DNA from: Gordonia malaquae NBRC 108250
GTDB taxonomy: Bacteria > Actinomycetota > Actinomycetes > Mycobacteriales > Mycobacteriaceae
NCBI RefSeq assembly: GCF_000344135.1
Contig: NZ_BAOP01000011.1
Coordinates: 100,652 to 164,651 of the forward strand
Reading direction: 5' to 3'
Length of the DNA stretch: 64,000 nucleotides
Shown: positions 34,496 to 43,127 of the stretch, in pieces
How positions within the stretch are numbered: position 1 is the first letter of the stretch
How the letters are laid out: each line of letters begins with the position of its first letter
Position numbers and translations under genes: made by a program
The notes under the pieces: model-generated
The model's database searches: none
What the model was told of the DNA's origin: nothing
The model's input: only the letters and a program-made list of their open reading frames with translations

Positions 34496-35059
34496 ATGGC
34501 GAGAATTCAGATTGCTCAGGACCCGGTCGCCGACGAGCTGCTCTCGACGGACCCGTTTGCACTGCTCGCGGGGATGTTGCTCGACCAGCAGTTTCCGATG
34601 GAGCGTGCCTTCGCCGGTCCCGCCAAGATCAAGGACCGGTTCGGCACGCTCGACCCAGCGGCGATCGCTGTCGCCGAACCCGAGTCGTTCGCCGATCTGT
34701 GCGCCACTCCCCCGGCGATTCACCGCTACGGCCGATCGATGGCCGGAAGAATTCAGGAGCTGGCACGCGTCGTCGTCGACGAGTACAACGGCGACACCGA
34801 GTCGATCTGGACGACGGCGCGCAGCGGTGAGGAGCTGTTCGGACGGATCCGGGCTCTTCCCGGATTCGGCGAGCAGAAGGCCAAGATCTTCACCGCATTG
34901 CTCGCGAAGCAACTCGATGTGAAACCCGCCGGCTGGACCAAGGTGACCGGCGACTACGGCCGCAAGGGTTTCCGTTCGGTGGCCGACGTGGTCGACGCCG
35001 ACTCCTTGATCAAGGTCCGCGAGTTCAAGAAGGCCGTCAAGGCGGCCGCCAAGAAGTAG
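34496..35059 (+). CDS. HhH-GPD-family protein (TIGR03252 type)
   Basis: A 187-residue protein of the helix-hairpin-helix DNA-glycosylase superfamily, actinobacterial uncharacterised branch. It starts ARIQIAQDPVADELLSTDPF, with the conserved LLAGMLLDQQFPMERAF helix, and the hairpin RIRALPGFGEQKAKIF. The Asp expected in the glycosylase site may be in the KVTGDYG loop. The family may excise damaged bases, but no activity is proven. The usual Fe-S cysteines are absent. I chose the ATG at 34496 over the longer frame. Confidence 0.83.
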   Translation: MARIQIAQDPVADELLSTDPFALLAGMLLDQQFPMERAFAGPAKIKDRFGTLDPAAIAVAEPESFADLCATPPAIHRYGRSMAGRIQELARVVVDEYNGDTESIWTTARSGEELFGRIRALPGFGEQKAKIFTALLAKQLDVKPAGWTKVTGDYGRKGFRSVADVVDADSLIKVREFKKAVKAAAKK

Positions 35060-35095
35060 TAGGGCGTACGTGGTACCGCCGGGTACACTTCGCGC

Positions 35096-35974
35096 ATGAG
35101 CAAGGCACCCATCGATGCGCGCGAGGTCATCAGCCTGCCGTTCCGCGTCGGATTCGCCACCGCAGGCATCGTGCTCGGCACGGCCGAGTCGATCATCAAC
35201 GTCGCCCGTATCACGGCCGGCAGCATCGAGACAGAGGTCAACGACGTCCTGGGCGTCCACACGTCCGCCGACATAGCTTCCGTCCGAGCACCACTGACGA
35301 TCCTCGCGCAGGTCGCCGACCTGCTGAGCCCCGACCGACCATTCGGCCGCATCCTCGCGACGGGTGGTCCACTCGACCGGCTGATCCAGCCGAACGGCGT
35401 CATCGATCGACTGACCGCACCTAACGGACTGCTTGAGAAGCTGACCGAGAAGGGCGGCATCCTCGACCAGATGACTGATGAGAAGGGCATCCTGATGCGG
35501 CTCGCCGCGAAGGACGGTCCCCTCGATCGACTCACCCGCGACGGCGGTGTCGTCGATCAGTTCACCGAGAACGAGGGCATCCTCGAACGCCTCACATCCG
35601 AGGGCGGCATCGTCGACAAGCTCACTGCACCCGACGGCATCCTCGAGAAGCTGTCTCGCCAGGACGGCCTGCTCGACCGCGCCGCCAGCGACGAAGGACT
35701 GCTCGACCAGCTCCTCGGCGAGGGCGGCGCCATCGACCGGCTCATCGAGCCCGGCGGACCGCTCGACAAGTTCACCGAACTGGCAGAGACTCTCGCGTCA
35801 CTGCCCCCGAACCTCGCGGCGATGCAGGAGACCGTCGATCATCTCAACGAGGTCGTCGAACTGCTCAACGCCTCGGTCGCGCCGATCGGCGGCATGGTCG
35901 AAAGACTCCCCAAGCGGCTCACCCGGGGCCCCGCAGGCAACGGCCGCAACGGTTACGAGCCTCCCGGACTCTGA
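35096..35974 (+). CDS. Protein with fourteen 10-residue repeats
   Basis: A 292-residue protein. Residues 1-45 contain an amphipathic or weakly hydrophobic segment (LPFRVGFATAGIVLGTAESI). Residues 91-230 consist of 14 uninterrupted decapeptides with the pattern G-[ILPV]-[LIV]-[DE]-[RKQ]-[LMF]-T-x-x-[GND], for example GVIDRLTAPN, GILERLTSEG and GPLDRLTRDG. A short helical tail (LPPNLAAMQETVDHLNEVVE) and a basic end follow. The period of 10 and the invariant Gly suggest a regular solenoid or a helix lying on membrane. No enzyme motif is seen and the function is unknown. A perfect hairpin terminator follows. Confidence 0.78.
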   Translation: MSKAPIDAREVISLPFRVGFATAGIVLGTAESIINVARITAGSIETEVNDVLGVHTSADIASVRAPLTILAQVADLLSPDRPFGRILATGGPLDRLIQPNGVIDRLTAPNGLLEKLTEKGGILDQMTDEKGILMRLAAKDGPLDRLTRDGGVVDQFTENEGILERLTSEGGIVDKLTAPDGILEKLSRQDGLLDRAASDEGLLDQLLGEGGAIDRLIEPGGPLDKFTELAETLASLPPNLAAMQETVDHLNEVVELLNASVAPIGGMVERLPKRLTRGPAGNGRNGYEPPGL

Positions 35975-35999
35975 TCAGACCCGCATAGATTCACCCCCT

Positions 36000-36027
36000 C
36001 GGCCGCACCGGTTCTCCGGTGCGGCCG
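36000..36027 (+). terminator. GC-rich hairpin terminator
   Basis: A perfect 12-bp stem (CGGCCGCACCGG with CCGGTGCGGCCG) around TTCT starts 25 bases after the decapeptide-repeat gene. No long T run follows. It is also at the left edge of the DUF222-associated repeat region. Confidence 0.75.
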
Positions 36028-36080
36028 ACGCGTTTCGCCGCCCCTCGAGCCCGCGAACTTCGCCCACTGTTGAATCCTCC

Positions 36081-36196
36081 TGCTCGTTGAGCGACAGCAG
36101 CTCCTCCGTGCCCGTTGAGCGACAGCAGCTCCTCCCTGCTCGTTGAGAGACAGCAGCTCCTCCCTGCTCGTTGAGCGAGCGAAGCGAGTCGAAGCG
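36081..36196 (+). repeat. 28-bp tandem array ending in a dispersed REP-like unit
   Basis: Three near-identical 28-bp units (TGCTCGTTGAGCGACAGCAG plus CTCCTCCG) start at 36081, 36109 and 36137. A fourth, starting at 36165, diverges into GCGAGCGAAGCGAGTCGAAG. The reverse complement of the last unit matches the dispersed repeat at 37855 and 16027 (CGACTCGC...GCTCGCTCAA.GAGCAG). The array fills most of the 330-bp gap before the DUF222 gene; the rest of this gap shows only the terminator and a Shine-Dalgarno (AAGGAGG). Confidence 0.8.
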
Positions 36197-36304
36197 TTGC
36201 CATCGCCACATACTCGAACTGAGTAGCGATCACTATATGATTTGTCACACACCATTGCTATACTGGAGACATCAACACAGCAGCCAAGAAAGGAGGCGAA
36301 CACC

Positions 36305-37813
36305 ATGACCGACACCTTCGATCTCCCCGATTTGCCTCTTGAGCTCGCCCGCCTACAGGATGCGGTGGCGGTGAAGCTGTCGTCGGTGTCGCTGACCCCG
36401 ATGACAGACGACGGCGTGCTGCACATGTCCGAGGTGTTCGAGCGTTCCAATCGCCGGTCCGACGGCATCGGCGCCCGCCTGTACGCGGAGGTCTCCACCC
36501 GCGGGGCCTACCGCAAAGCCGGCGTCCAGACTCCGGGTAAGTACCTCACCGCCACCCTGCGCCTGGGCCTCGGCGCCAGCAAGCGCCGCGTCGCCGCAGC
36601 ATTGGCAATCAGCCCGATGTACAACTACTCCGGCGACCAACTCGACCCGGCACTGCCGGCCACCGCCGCCGCCGTGGCCGATGGCGACCTGTCGGTCGAC
36701 CACGTCACCGAGATCGTCGCCGTCATCGAGGAGATACCCGCCGCCATCCCCGCCGAGGACAAGGCTCGTGCTGAGCGAGAGCTCGCCGAACTGTCCCGGG
36801 AACTCACTCCAGAGGGGACGCGGGAGGTCGGCCGCCGGATCCTGGCACACCTCGACCCCGACGGGTCGCTGACCGACGACGCCGATCGCGCCCGCACCCG
36901 CGGATTTGCGATCCAACCGCAGGACAAGCGGCTGATGTCCAAGATCCGAGCACAACTGTCCCCGTCGCTTCGAGCCAAGCTCGAAGCGATCCTCACCCTC
37001 TGGGCAGAGCCCGGGATGAACAATCCCGACGACCCCGAGTCCCCGCGCGGCGCGGCCTACGGTGCCGACGCCGAAGCACTCGCAGCCGCTCGTGAGCGCG
37101 ACACGCGGTCGCAGGCCCAGCGCAATCACGACGCGTTGGAGGCGATGCTCGACCATCTCTTGGCCAACGGTGCGCTCGGCGACTCCGTCGCCCTGCCCGC
37201 CCACCTCGTCGTCACCGCCTCGCTCGAGGATCTCGAGGAGCGGGCCGGTGTTGCGGTCACCGCGACCGGCACGCGTCTGCCGGTCACTGATCTGGTCGAC
37301 ATCGCCGCCGACGCCACCCCGTGGCTCGAAGTGTTCGAAGGCCAGTCCTCGCAGGTTCTGTACCTGGGTCGCGGAAAGCGACTCGCCTCGCTGGCCCAAC
37401 GGCTGGCCCTGTTCGGTCGGGACCGCGGCTGCACCGCGCCCGGATGCACCACCCCGTGGTCACGGACCCAGGCCCACCACATGCCGGATTGGCAAGACGG
37501 CGGACCCACCGACATCAACCACCTCGGAGGGGCTTGCGGTCCGCACAACCGGAGTGTCGCGAAGACACCCGGCGGATGGGAGACCACCATCCTCACCTCC
37601 GGCCCCTTCAAGGGCCGGGTCGGCTGGCGGCCCACCGGCTCGACCGAGCCGTGGAAAGTCAACCACTCGCTCCAGCCGGAGAAGCTCCTCCCGGCCATCC
37701 GGGCCACCAAGTCCGGATCGGCGGTCGAGAAATGGTTGTCGTGCCGGATCCCGGCACCACCGCCCGGACCGCCGGCCCCACCCGGGGTCGACGTGGTGCG
37801 GAACCCCGCCTGA
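36305..37813 (+). CDS. DUF222/HNH endonuclease-domain protein (13E12-like)
   Basis: A 502-residue protein of the actinobacterial 13E12 repeat family. The N-terminal two thirds is the helical DUF222 domain. The C-terminal third holds an HNH nuclease motif: RDRGCTAPGCTTPWSRTQAH (zinc cysteines and first His), then HHMPDWQDGGPTDINHLGGAC and CGPHNRSV. These genes occur in many scattered copies and are thought to be mobile or selfish, but their biology is unclear. AAGGAGG stands before the ATG at 36305. A hairpin overlaps the stop codon. It is enclosed by repeat arrays in opposite orientation. Confidence 0.85.
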   Translation: MTDTFDLPDLPLELARLQDAVAVKLSSVSLTPMTDDGVLHMSEVFERSNRRSDGIGARLYAEVSTRGAYRKAGVQTPGKYLTATLRLGLGASKRRVAAALAISPMYNYSGDQLDPALPATAAAVADGDLSVDHVTEIVAVIEEIPAAIPAEDKARAERELAELSRELTPEGTREVGRRILAHLDPDGSLTDDADRARTRGFAIQPQDKRLMSKIRAQLSPSLRAKLEAILTLWAEPGMNNPDDPESPRGAAYGADAEALAAARERDTRSQAQRNHDALEAMLDHLLANGALGDSVALPAHLVVTASLEDLEERAGVAVTATGTRLPVTDLVDIAADATPWLEVFEGQSSQVLYLGRGKRLASLAQRLALFGRDRGCTAPGCTTPWSRTQAHHMPDWQDGGPTDINHLGGACGPHNRSVAKTPGGWETTILTSGPFKGRVGWRPTGSTEPWKVNHSLQPEKLLPAIRATKSGSAVEKWLSCRIPAPPPGPPAPPGVDVVRNPA

Positions 37814-37827
37814 GTTGCTCAGGCGGG
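37805..37827 (+). terminator. Hairpin overlapping the DUF222 stop codon
   Basis: A perfect 10-bp stem (CCCGCCTGAG with CTCAGGCGGG) and loop TTG. The left arm contains the TGA stop codon of the DUF222 gene. It probably terminates transcription, although no T tract follows. Confidence 0.6.
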
Positions 37828-37854
37828 ACACCGCCATGCCTTGCTGCACGTTAG

Positions 37855-37976
37855 CCTTTCGACTCGCAAGCTCGCTCAAGGAGCAGGGGTCGGCTCGCTC
37901 AGGAGCAGGGGTCGGCTCGCTCAAGGAGCAGGGACAATTCCACTCAAGGAGCAGGGAAGTTCTGCGAGTCGAAAGG
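37855..37976 (+). repeat. Dispersed-repeat array bounded by 14-bp inverted repeats
   Basis: The outer arms CCTTTCGACTCGCA (37855-37868) and TGCGAGTCGAAAGG (37963-37976) are perfect inverted repeats. Between them are about four copies of a 22-23 bp unit (GCTCGCTCAAGGAGCAGGGG plus TCG), some truncated. The first 32 bases are identical to 16027-16058. It lies between the DUF222 gene and the convergent aldehyde dehydrogenase gene and could fold into one long hairpin. Confidence 0.82.
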
Positions 37977-37988
37977 CAGAGACAAGAA

Positions 37989-39362
37989 CTACTTGGCGAC
38001 GCGACGGAGCTTCACATTGGCGAACTCGCCGAGACCCCACTGGCCGAGCTCGCGACCGTAACCGGACTGCTTCACGCCACCGAACGGGAGGCCCGGCAGC
38101 GACGTTCCGTGCTCGTTGACCATCGCGTTGCCGACATCCAGGCGCTCGGCGATGTCCTTGCCACGCTCGACATCCGACGTCCAGACCGAGCCGGTGAGGC
38201 CGTACTCGACGTCGTTGGCCAGCGCCACCGCCTCGTCGTCGTCCGACACCGAGTACACGACAGCGACGGGACCGAAGATCTCCTCGCTGTACAGATTCAT
38301 GTCGGAGGTGACGCCGGTGATCACGCCGGGCGACATGAAAGCACCCGGACGATCGAGCGCCGCACCGCCGGTGTGCAGAGTCGCACCTTGGCTCACCGCT
38401 TCCTCCACCTGACGGACGACCTCGTCGCGGGCGGCGACGGACGACAGCGGCCCGATGAATGTCGACGCCTCCGAGGGATCACCCACCGCCAGCGCATTCA
38501 CACCGTCGATGAGACCGGCGACGAAGTCGTCGTACAGGTCGTCCTTGACGATGAACCGCTTCGGCGAGTTGCAGGCCTGGCCCGCGTTCATCATGCGCAT
38601 TCCCGCGGCCTGAGCACCCGCCGCGCGAGCGTCCGGGCTGTCGAGGACGATGAACGCGTCCGACCCGCCGAGTTCGAGCACCGACTTCTTCAGGTTGCTC
38701 GCCGCGATCTGGGCGACGGCGGCGCCTGCACGACTGCTGCCCGTCAGCGACACGCCCTGGATACGACGGTCGGCGATCATCGTCGCCGCCTGCTCGTTGG
38801 TGGCGTAAACGTTGATGTACGCGTCAACCGGCGTGCCCGCAGCATGCGCGATCTCCTCCATCAGCGCAGACGACTCTGCACAGATCGGCGCGTGCTTGAG
38901 CACGATGACGTTGCCCAGCAACAGGTTCGGGGCGACAAAACGCGCCACCTGGTAATACGGGAAGTTCCACGGCATGATGCCGAGGATCGATCCGACGGGG
39001 ACACTCGTCACCGACGACTCCGCGGCGCCCTGCGGGTCGAGTTGCTTCGTCTCGAGGAGCGCCGGGCCGTTCTCGGCGTACCAGTCGTAGATCATGGCGG
39101 TCAGGGCGAGTTCACCACCAGCCTGCGGCAGCGGCTTGCCCATCTCCTTCGAGATCACGGCGCCGAGTTCGGCCGCACGGTCTCGGTATGCCTGGGCAGT
39201 AGCTCGCAGGACTGCCACACGCTCGTCGATCGATGTGGTGCGCCACGACTGGTAGGCGGCAGCGGAGCGTTCGAGGATCGGATCGATCTGGTCGTCCGAG
39301 AGCGTCTCGAACTCCTTCTCGACGATGCCGGTGGACGGGTTCGCGGTCACATAAGACGTCAT
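37989..39362 (-). CDS. NAD(P)-dependent succinate-semialdehyde dehydrogenase-type aldehyde dehydrogenase
   Basis: A 457-residue aldehyde dehydrogenase close to the GabD1/GabD2 group (starts TSYVTANPSTGIVEKEFET). The active-site Cys is in NAGQACNSPKRF, the general base Glu in VLELGGSDAFIVL, and the nucleotide-binding part in GIMPWNFPYYQVAR. It probably oxidises succinic semialdehyde or a related short aldehyde to the acid; no GABA transaminase is nearby. I chose the ATG at 39362 over 39374. It is followed on its 3' side by the repeat array. Confidence 0.87.
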   Translation of the reverse strand: MTSYVTANPSTGIVEKEFETLSDDQIDPILERSAAAYQSWRTTSIDERVAVLRATAQAYRDRAAELGAVISKEMGKPLPQAGGELALTAMIYDWYAENGPALLETKQLDPQGAAESSVTSVPVGSILGIMPWNFPYYQVARFVAPNLLLGNVIVLKHAPICAESSALMEEIAHAAGTPVDAYINVYATNEQAATMIADRRIQGVSLTGSSRAGAAVAQIAASNLKKSVLELGGSDAFIVLDSPDARAAGAQAAGMRMMNAGQACNSPKRFIVKDDLYDDFVAGLIDGVNALAVGDPSEASTFIGPLSSVAARDEVVRQVEEAVSQGATLHTGGAALDRPGAFMSPGVITGVTSDMNLYSEEIFGPVAVVYSVSDDDEAVALANDVEYGLTGSVWTSDVERGKDIAERLDVGNAMVNEHGTSLPGLPFGGVKQSGYGRELGQWGLGEFANVKLRRVAK

Positions 39363-39382
39363 GCGCCCGACCATACGCCGAC

Positions 39383-40678
39383 TTATGGCCCATCGGTCGG
39401 GATCTGGGCGAGCTCTGCGAAGACGCTGGCCAACGACGCGATGTAGTCGTCAACTCCATCAGCGATCCGGCCGCCGGCATTGACCGACAGCGTGACCGTG
39501 TCACCGATCCGGTGCACGCCGTGAGTAAGACTGTGAGCGCTCGACAAGTAGGGGAATCCCGCGGTGAATCGGACAGCGCCGCCGCCAAGCGTCAAGTCGG
39601 CAGCGCCCCTGTACACCGGCGAGACCACTGTCCATCCGGCGACCGAGGCAGGTGGCGGAGCGCCCGAACCGAGCCGCGCCGCAGTCGCAACAAGGACTGC
39701 CGGCGATGATTCTGCGGCCCGGCGAGATGCCGCGCGTTGGGCAGACGACACCCGAGCGCGAGCAGCCGCGATTTCGTCGGCGATCAGCGACGCCCGAAGC
39801 CCCCGGTCACGGACATCTGCATGGAGACCGACGCCGACCGTCTGGAAGCAGTTCCGCGCCGCCGAATCCCGATCGTCGTCGAACGCGACCGTCAGCTCCA
39901 CCGACGCGTCGCAGACGGGCGCGTTGAGGAAGCTCGGAAGCACCTCCGCCAAGCCAACGAGCACGCCGACCGTCGACGATCGTCCGGCCACCCGCAGAGA
40001 CGCGGCATCGACAGTGAGGGTACGAAGCTCGCGCGGTCCTTCCGGACTGACATTCGCCCGTGTCGGCGCGACGTTCGCGCGACCACCGTCGGGTTCTTCG
40101 GCGGCCCACGCCGCGAGACCGAGGGCTGTCGAACGCAACAGATTCGGCCCGATCAGCAGGCCAGACCTCAGTGCAGCCAAACGAGTGTCGTCGATCGCCA
40201 CACGTTTGTCCCGCAGGAACGGTGCGGGCTCGCGGCTGAACAGTGCGCGGGCGATCGCCGAGACACGTCGGCCGTCGCCCACCGCATGCGATATCTGGAG
40301 CACGGCAACACGTCCCAGTCCATCGACCCGTGGAACCCCGGCGACTGCGTCGAACACGTGCACCCGCCACAGCGCAGACGATTCGCGCAGTGGACGGAGC
40401 GCGGTGACGGCGGCCAGACAGGCAGGCCAATCGTCACCGGGTCTTACGACGATCGCGTCATCTCGGATCGGTGCGGGCGCCCAGCGCGGGAAGTCGAGGT
40501 CACCGGGCACCGTGCGGACAGCCAGGTGCAGGTCGGCTATGGCCGCGGCACGACGACGCAGCTTCTGCACGACGTCCGGCACTCCACCGCGGTCGAAGGC
40601 GAAGAGCAGGAACTGGTCGTTCACGGTGCCTCGTCCCAACCAGTACATCGCGGCGTCTGTGGGCGCCATGGAGAACAT
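39383..40678 (-). CDS. WS/DGAT-like acyltransferase, divergent active site
   Basis: A 431-residue protein resembling wax-ester synthase/diacylglycerol acyltransferases, which esterify acyl-CoA to diacylglycerol or fatty alcohols for storage lipid. It starts FSMAPTDAAMYWLGRGTVND and has the motif ISHAVGDGRR in place of HHxxxDG: the catalytic second His and the DG are kept, the first His is Ser. The C-terminal region (VSPVYRGAADLTLGGGAVRF) fits the family. The ATG at 40678 has AAGGGA upstream. It is divergent from the thiolase/hydratase fusion gene. Activity is uncertain. Confidence 0.7.
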   Translation of the reverse strand: MFSMAPTDAAMYWLGRGTVNDQFLLFAFDRGGVPDVVQKLRRRAAAIADLHLAVRTVPGDLDFPRWAPAPIRDDAIVVRPGDDWPACLAAVTALRPLRESSALWRVHVFDAVAGVPRVDGLGRVAVLQISHAVGDGRRVSAIARALFSREPAPFLRDKRVAIDDTRLAALRSGLLIGPNLLRSTALGLAAWAAEEPDGGRANVAPTRANVSPEGPRELRTLTVDAASLRVAGRSSTVGVLVGLAEVLPSFLNAPVCDASVELTVAFDDDRDSAARNCFQTVGVGLHADVRDRGLRASLIADEIAAARARVSSAQRAASRRAAESSPAVLVATAARLGSGAPPPASVAGWTVVSPVYRGAADLTLGGGAVRFTAGFPYLSSAHSLTHGVHRIGDTVTLSVNAGGRIADGVDDYIASLASVFAELAQIPTDGP

Positions 40679-40740
40679 CGATATCCCTTCCACCACTACC
40701 TGAATGCCATCAGCCAATGGCAACGTGGGAACGTAGCGTC

Positions 40741-43116
40741 ATGGCAATCACGACCGCCGGCGACATCGATCCGGCCACTCCCGTCATCGTAGGCGTCGGT
40801 CAGGCGTCCGAACGCCTCGGCGACGCCGACTACCGTGGGCTCGGCGAAGCGGATCTCGCGGCCGACGCCGCCCGCGCCGCGTTCGCCGACACCGGTGTCG
40901 ACCCGGCGCAGGTCGCGGCACTGATCGACGTCGCGGCCGCTGTGCGGTCGTTCGAGAAGTCGAGTCCGGCGTCGTCGTCTCCGCTGGGCCGGCCCAACAA
41001 CATGCCGCGTGCTGTCGCGGCGCGCATCGGAATGAACCCTCGCCGGGCCGTCGAAGAGGTCACCGGCGGCCAGAGCCCGCAGCACCTGGTCACCGAGTTC
41101 GCAACGGAGATCAGCCTCGGCCGCACCGATGCCGTCCTCCTGTTCGGTGCCGAGGTGATATCGACGGTCCGTGCCGCCCTCAAGCAGGATGAACGCCCCG
41201 ACTTCACGGAGGATCTCGAGGGACAACTGGAGGACCGCGGCTACCAGATCGCAGGCCTCACCTCGATCGACGAGGTGAAGCACGGCGTGGTGATCCCGAT
41301 CGCGCAGTACTCACTGCTGGAGAACGCGCGCCGCCACCGGCTTGGTCTGTCGCAGTCGGAGTACGCCTCCGACATGGGCACGTTGTTCGCGCCGATGACT
41401 CACGTCGCCGAGTCGAATCCCCATTCGGCGAGCACACACGTGCACTCGGCCGACGATCTCGCCGTCCCGACAGAGGAGAATCGGCGCGTCTCCGTCCCGT
41501 ACACGCGCCGACTCGTCTCACGCGACCAGGTCAATCAGGCTGCCGCCGTGGTCCTCATGTCGGCGGGAGCGGCGACGAAAGCAGGCATCGATCCGTCACG
41601 GTGGGTTTTCCTGCACGGGTACTCCGACCTGCGCGAACCGCCGCTGCTCGAACGCCCCGATCTGTCCCGGTCCCCCGCTGCGGCGGCCGCGCTCGATGCA
41701 GCGTTGGAGATGGCGGGCATCGGCATCAATGACGTCAGCTCGCTGGACTTGTACAGCTGCTTCCCCATCGCCGTCTCGAACGCCGCCGACGCACTCGGCC
41801 TGGCAGCCGACGATCCTCGCGGCCTGACGGTCACCGGCGGTCTCCCCTACTTCGGCGGTCCGGGCAACAACTACTCGATGCACGCGATCGTCGAGATCGT
41901 CGACCGATCCCGACGCGCACCCGGTTCGTTCGGACTCGTCGCCGCGAACGGCGGTGTGATGAGCAAGTACTCGGTCGGCTTGTACTCGACGACGCCGCGC
42001 GCTCTCGCGCCGTCCACCTCTCACGCCGTGCAGGCGGAGCTCGACGTGGCGCCGCGAGTGGAGATCAGTCGATACGCCGACGGGCGCGCGACGATCGAGA
42101 CGTTCACCGTCCTCAATCCAGACCGTGACGACCGTGCGGGGACCGTGATCGGACGCCTGTACGACGGAACAAGGTTCATCGCCACCGCCGACGGCGACGC
42201 GCTGCTCGACCTGTTGACCGGACCGGGCGATCCGATCGGGCAGACCGTGTACGCGCGGTCGTCAGCCTCCCGGAACGTCGTGACGGCCACCCGCTCTGAA
42301 CTGGACGAACGCCATCCCCGGCCCGCGGTCGGCTTCGCCGACGAGTACCAGGACCTGATCGTCCGGCGGGACGGGCACGTCCTCGAAGTGGTGATCAATC
42401 GTCCGGACTCCCGCAACGCGATCAGTCCGGCGACCAACGCCGAGCTCGACGCCGTCTTCGACGCCTACTTCGCCGACCCCGACCTCTGGGTCGCGATCCT
42501 CACCGGCGCAGGCGACAAGGCGTTCTCCTCGGGCAACGACCTCGCTGCGAGTGCGGGCGGAAGCGGCTTGTCGATGCCGGAGAACGGGTTCGCGGGCCTC
42601 ACGGCGCGCACTCGCCTGCCCAAGCCCATCATCGCGGCGGTCAACGGTTTCGCCCTCGGTGGAGGCCTGGAGATCGCCCTGGCCTGTCACGTGATCGTCG
42701 CCGACGAGAAGGCGACTTTTGGACTTCCCGAGGTGAAGGTCGGGCTGGTCGCGGCTGCCGGCGGGCTCGTTCGCCTCCCGCGCGTCGTCCCGCCCGCGCT
42801 TGCGCGCGACATGATCCTGACCGGTCGTCGAATCGACGCGGCGGAAGCGCTCGCTCGCGGCCTGGTCTCCCGTGTCGCTCCCCACGGCGAGGTGCTCGAC
42901 CTCGCACGGACCGTCGCACAGGAGATCCTCGCAGCGTCGCCGGTCGCGGTCCGCTCGTCGATCAGCACGGTGGCGCGGGCCGACGCCGAACCCGAGACCG
43001 TGACCGCCGTCCGACAGAGCCTCGACGTCTTGAACACTGTCCTGGTCAGCGAGGACACCCGTGAGGGCATCGTGGCGTTTGTACAGAAGCGTCCGCCGAA
43101 CTGGTCCGGCAGGTAG
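40741..43116 (+). CDS. Fusion of thiolase-like and enoyl-CoA hydratase domains
   Basis: A 791-residue protein of two parts. Residues about 1-510 are a thiolase-superfamily domain of the acetyl-CoA acetyltransferase/lipid-transfer type (TPVIVGVGQASERLG; DLYSCFPIAVSNAADALG; TVTGGLPYFGGPGNNYSMHA), with Cys in YSCFP rather than a standard loop. Residues about 530-791 are a crotonase (NRPDSRNAISP; FSSGNDLAAS; GFALGGGLEIALACHVIVAD), with the oxyanion-hole glycine segment intact. The fusion suggests coupled steps in acyl-CoA degradation. I chose the ATG at 40741; an ATG at 40714 is also in frame. No frame break separates the halves. Confidence 0.83.
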   Translation: MAITTAGDIDPATPVIVGVGQASERLGDADYRGLGEADLAADAARAAFADTGVDPAQVAALIDVAAAVRSFEKSSPASSSPLGRPNNMPRAVAARIGMNPRRAVEEVTGGQSPQHLVTEFATEISLGRTDAVLLFGAEVISTVRAALKQDERPDFTEDLEGQLEDRGYQIAGLTSIDEVKHGVVIPIAQYSLLENARRHRLGLSQSEYASDMGTLFAPMTHVAESNPHSASTHVHSADDLAVPTEENRRVSVPYTRRLVSRDQVNQAAAVVLMSAGAATKAGIDPSRWVFLHGYSDLREPPLLERPDLSRSPAAAAALDAALEMAGIGINDVSSLDLYSCFPIAVSNAADALGLAADDPRGLTVTGGLPYFGGPGNNYSMHAIVEIVDRSRRAPGSFGLVAANGGVMSKYSVGLYSTTPRALAPSTSHAVQAELDVAPRVEISRYADGRATIETFTVLNPDRDDRAGTVIGRLYDGTRFIATADGDALLDLLTGPGDPIGQTVYARSSASRNVVTATRSELDERHPRPAVGFADEYQDLIVRRDGHVLEVVINRPDSRNAISPATNAELDAVFDAYFADPDLWVAILTGAGDKAFSSGNDLAASAGGSGLSMPENGFAGLTARTRLPKPIIAAVNGFALGGGLEIALACHVIVADEKATFGLPEVKVGLVAAAGGLVRLPRVVPPALARDMILTGRRIDAAEALARGLVSRVAPHGEVLDLARTVAQEILAASPVAVRSSISTVARADAEPETVTAVRQSLDVLNTVLVSEDTREGIVAFVQKRPPNWSGR

Positions 43117-43127
43117 CGGGGAGGCTT

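Noticed and set aside
36081..36196. Possible CRISPR array
   Set aside because: The 28-bp units are directly tandem without unique spacers and no cas genes are present.
37062..39446. A 794-codon plus-strand open frame
   Set aside because: It is out of frame with the DUF222 gene, then antisense to the aldehyde dehydrogenase gene; no domain can be recognised.
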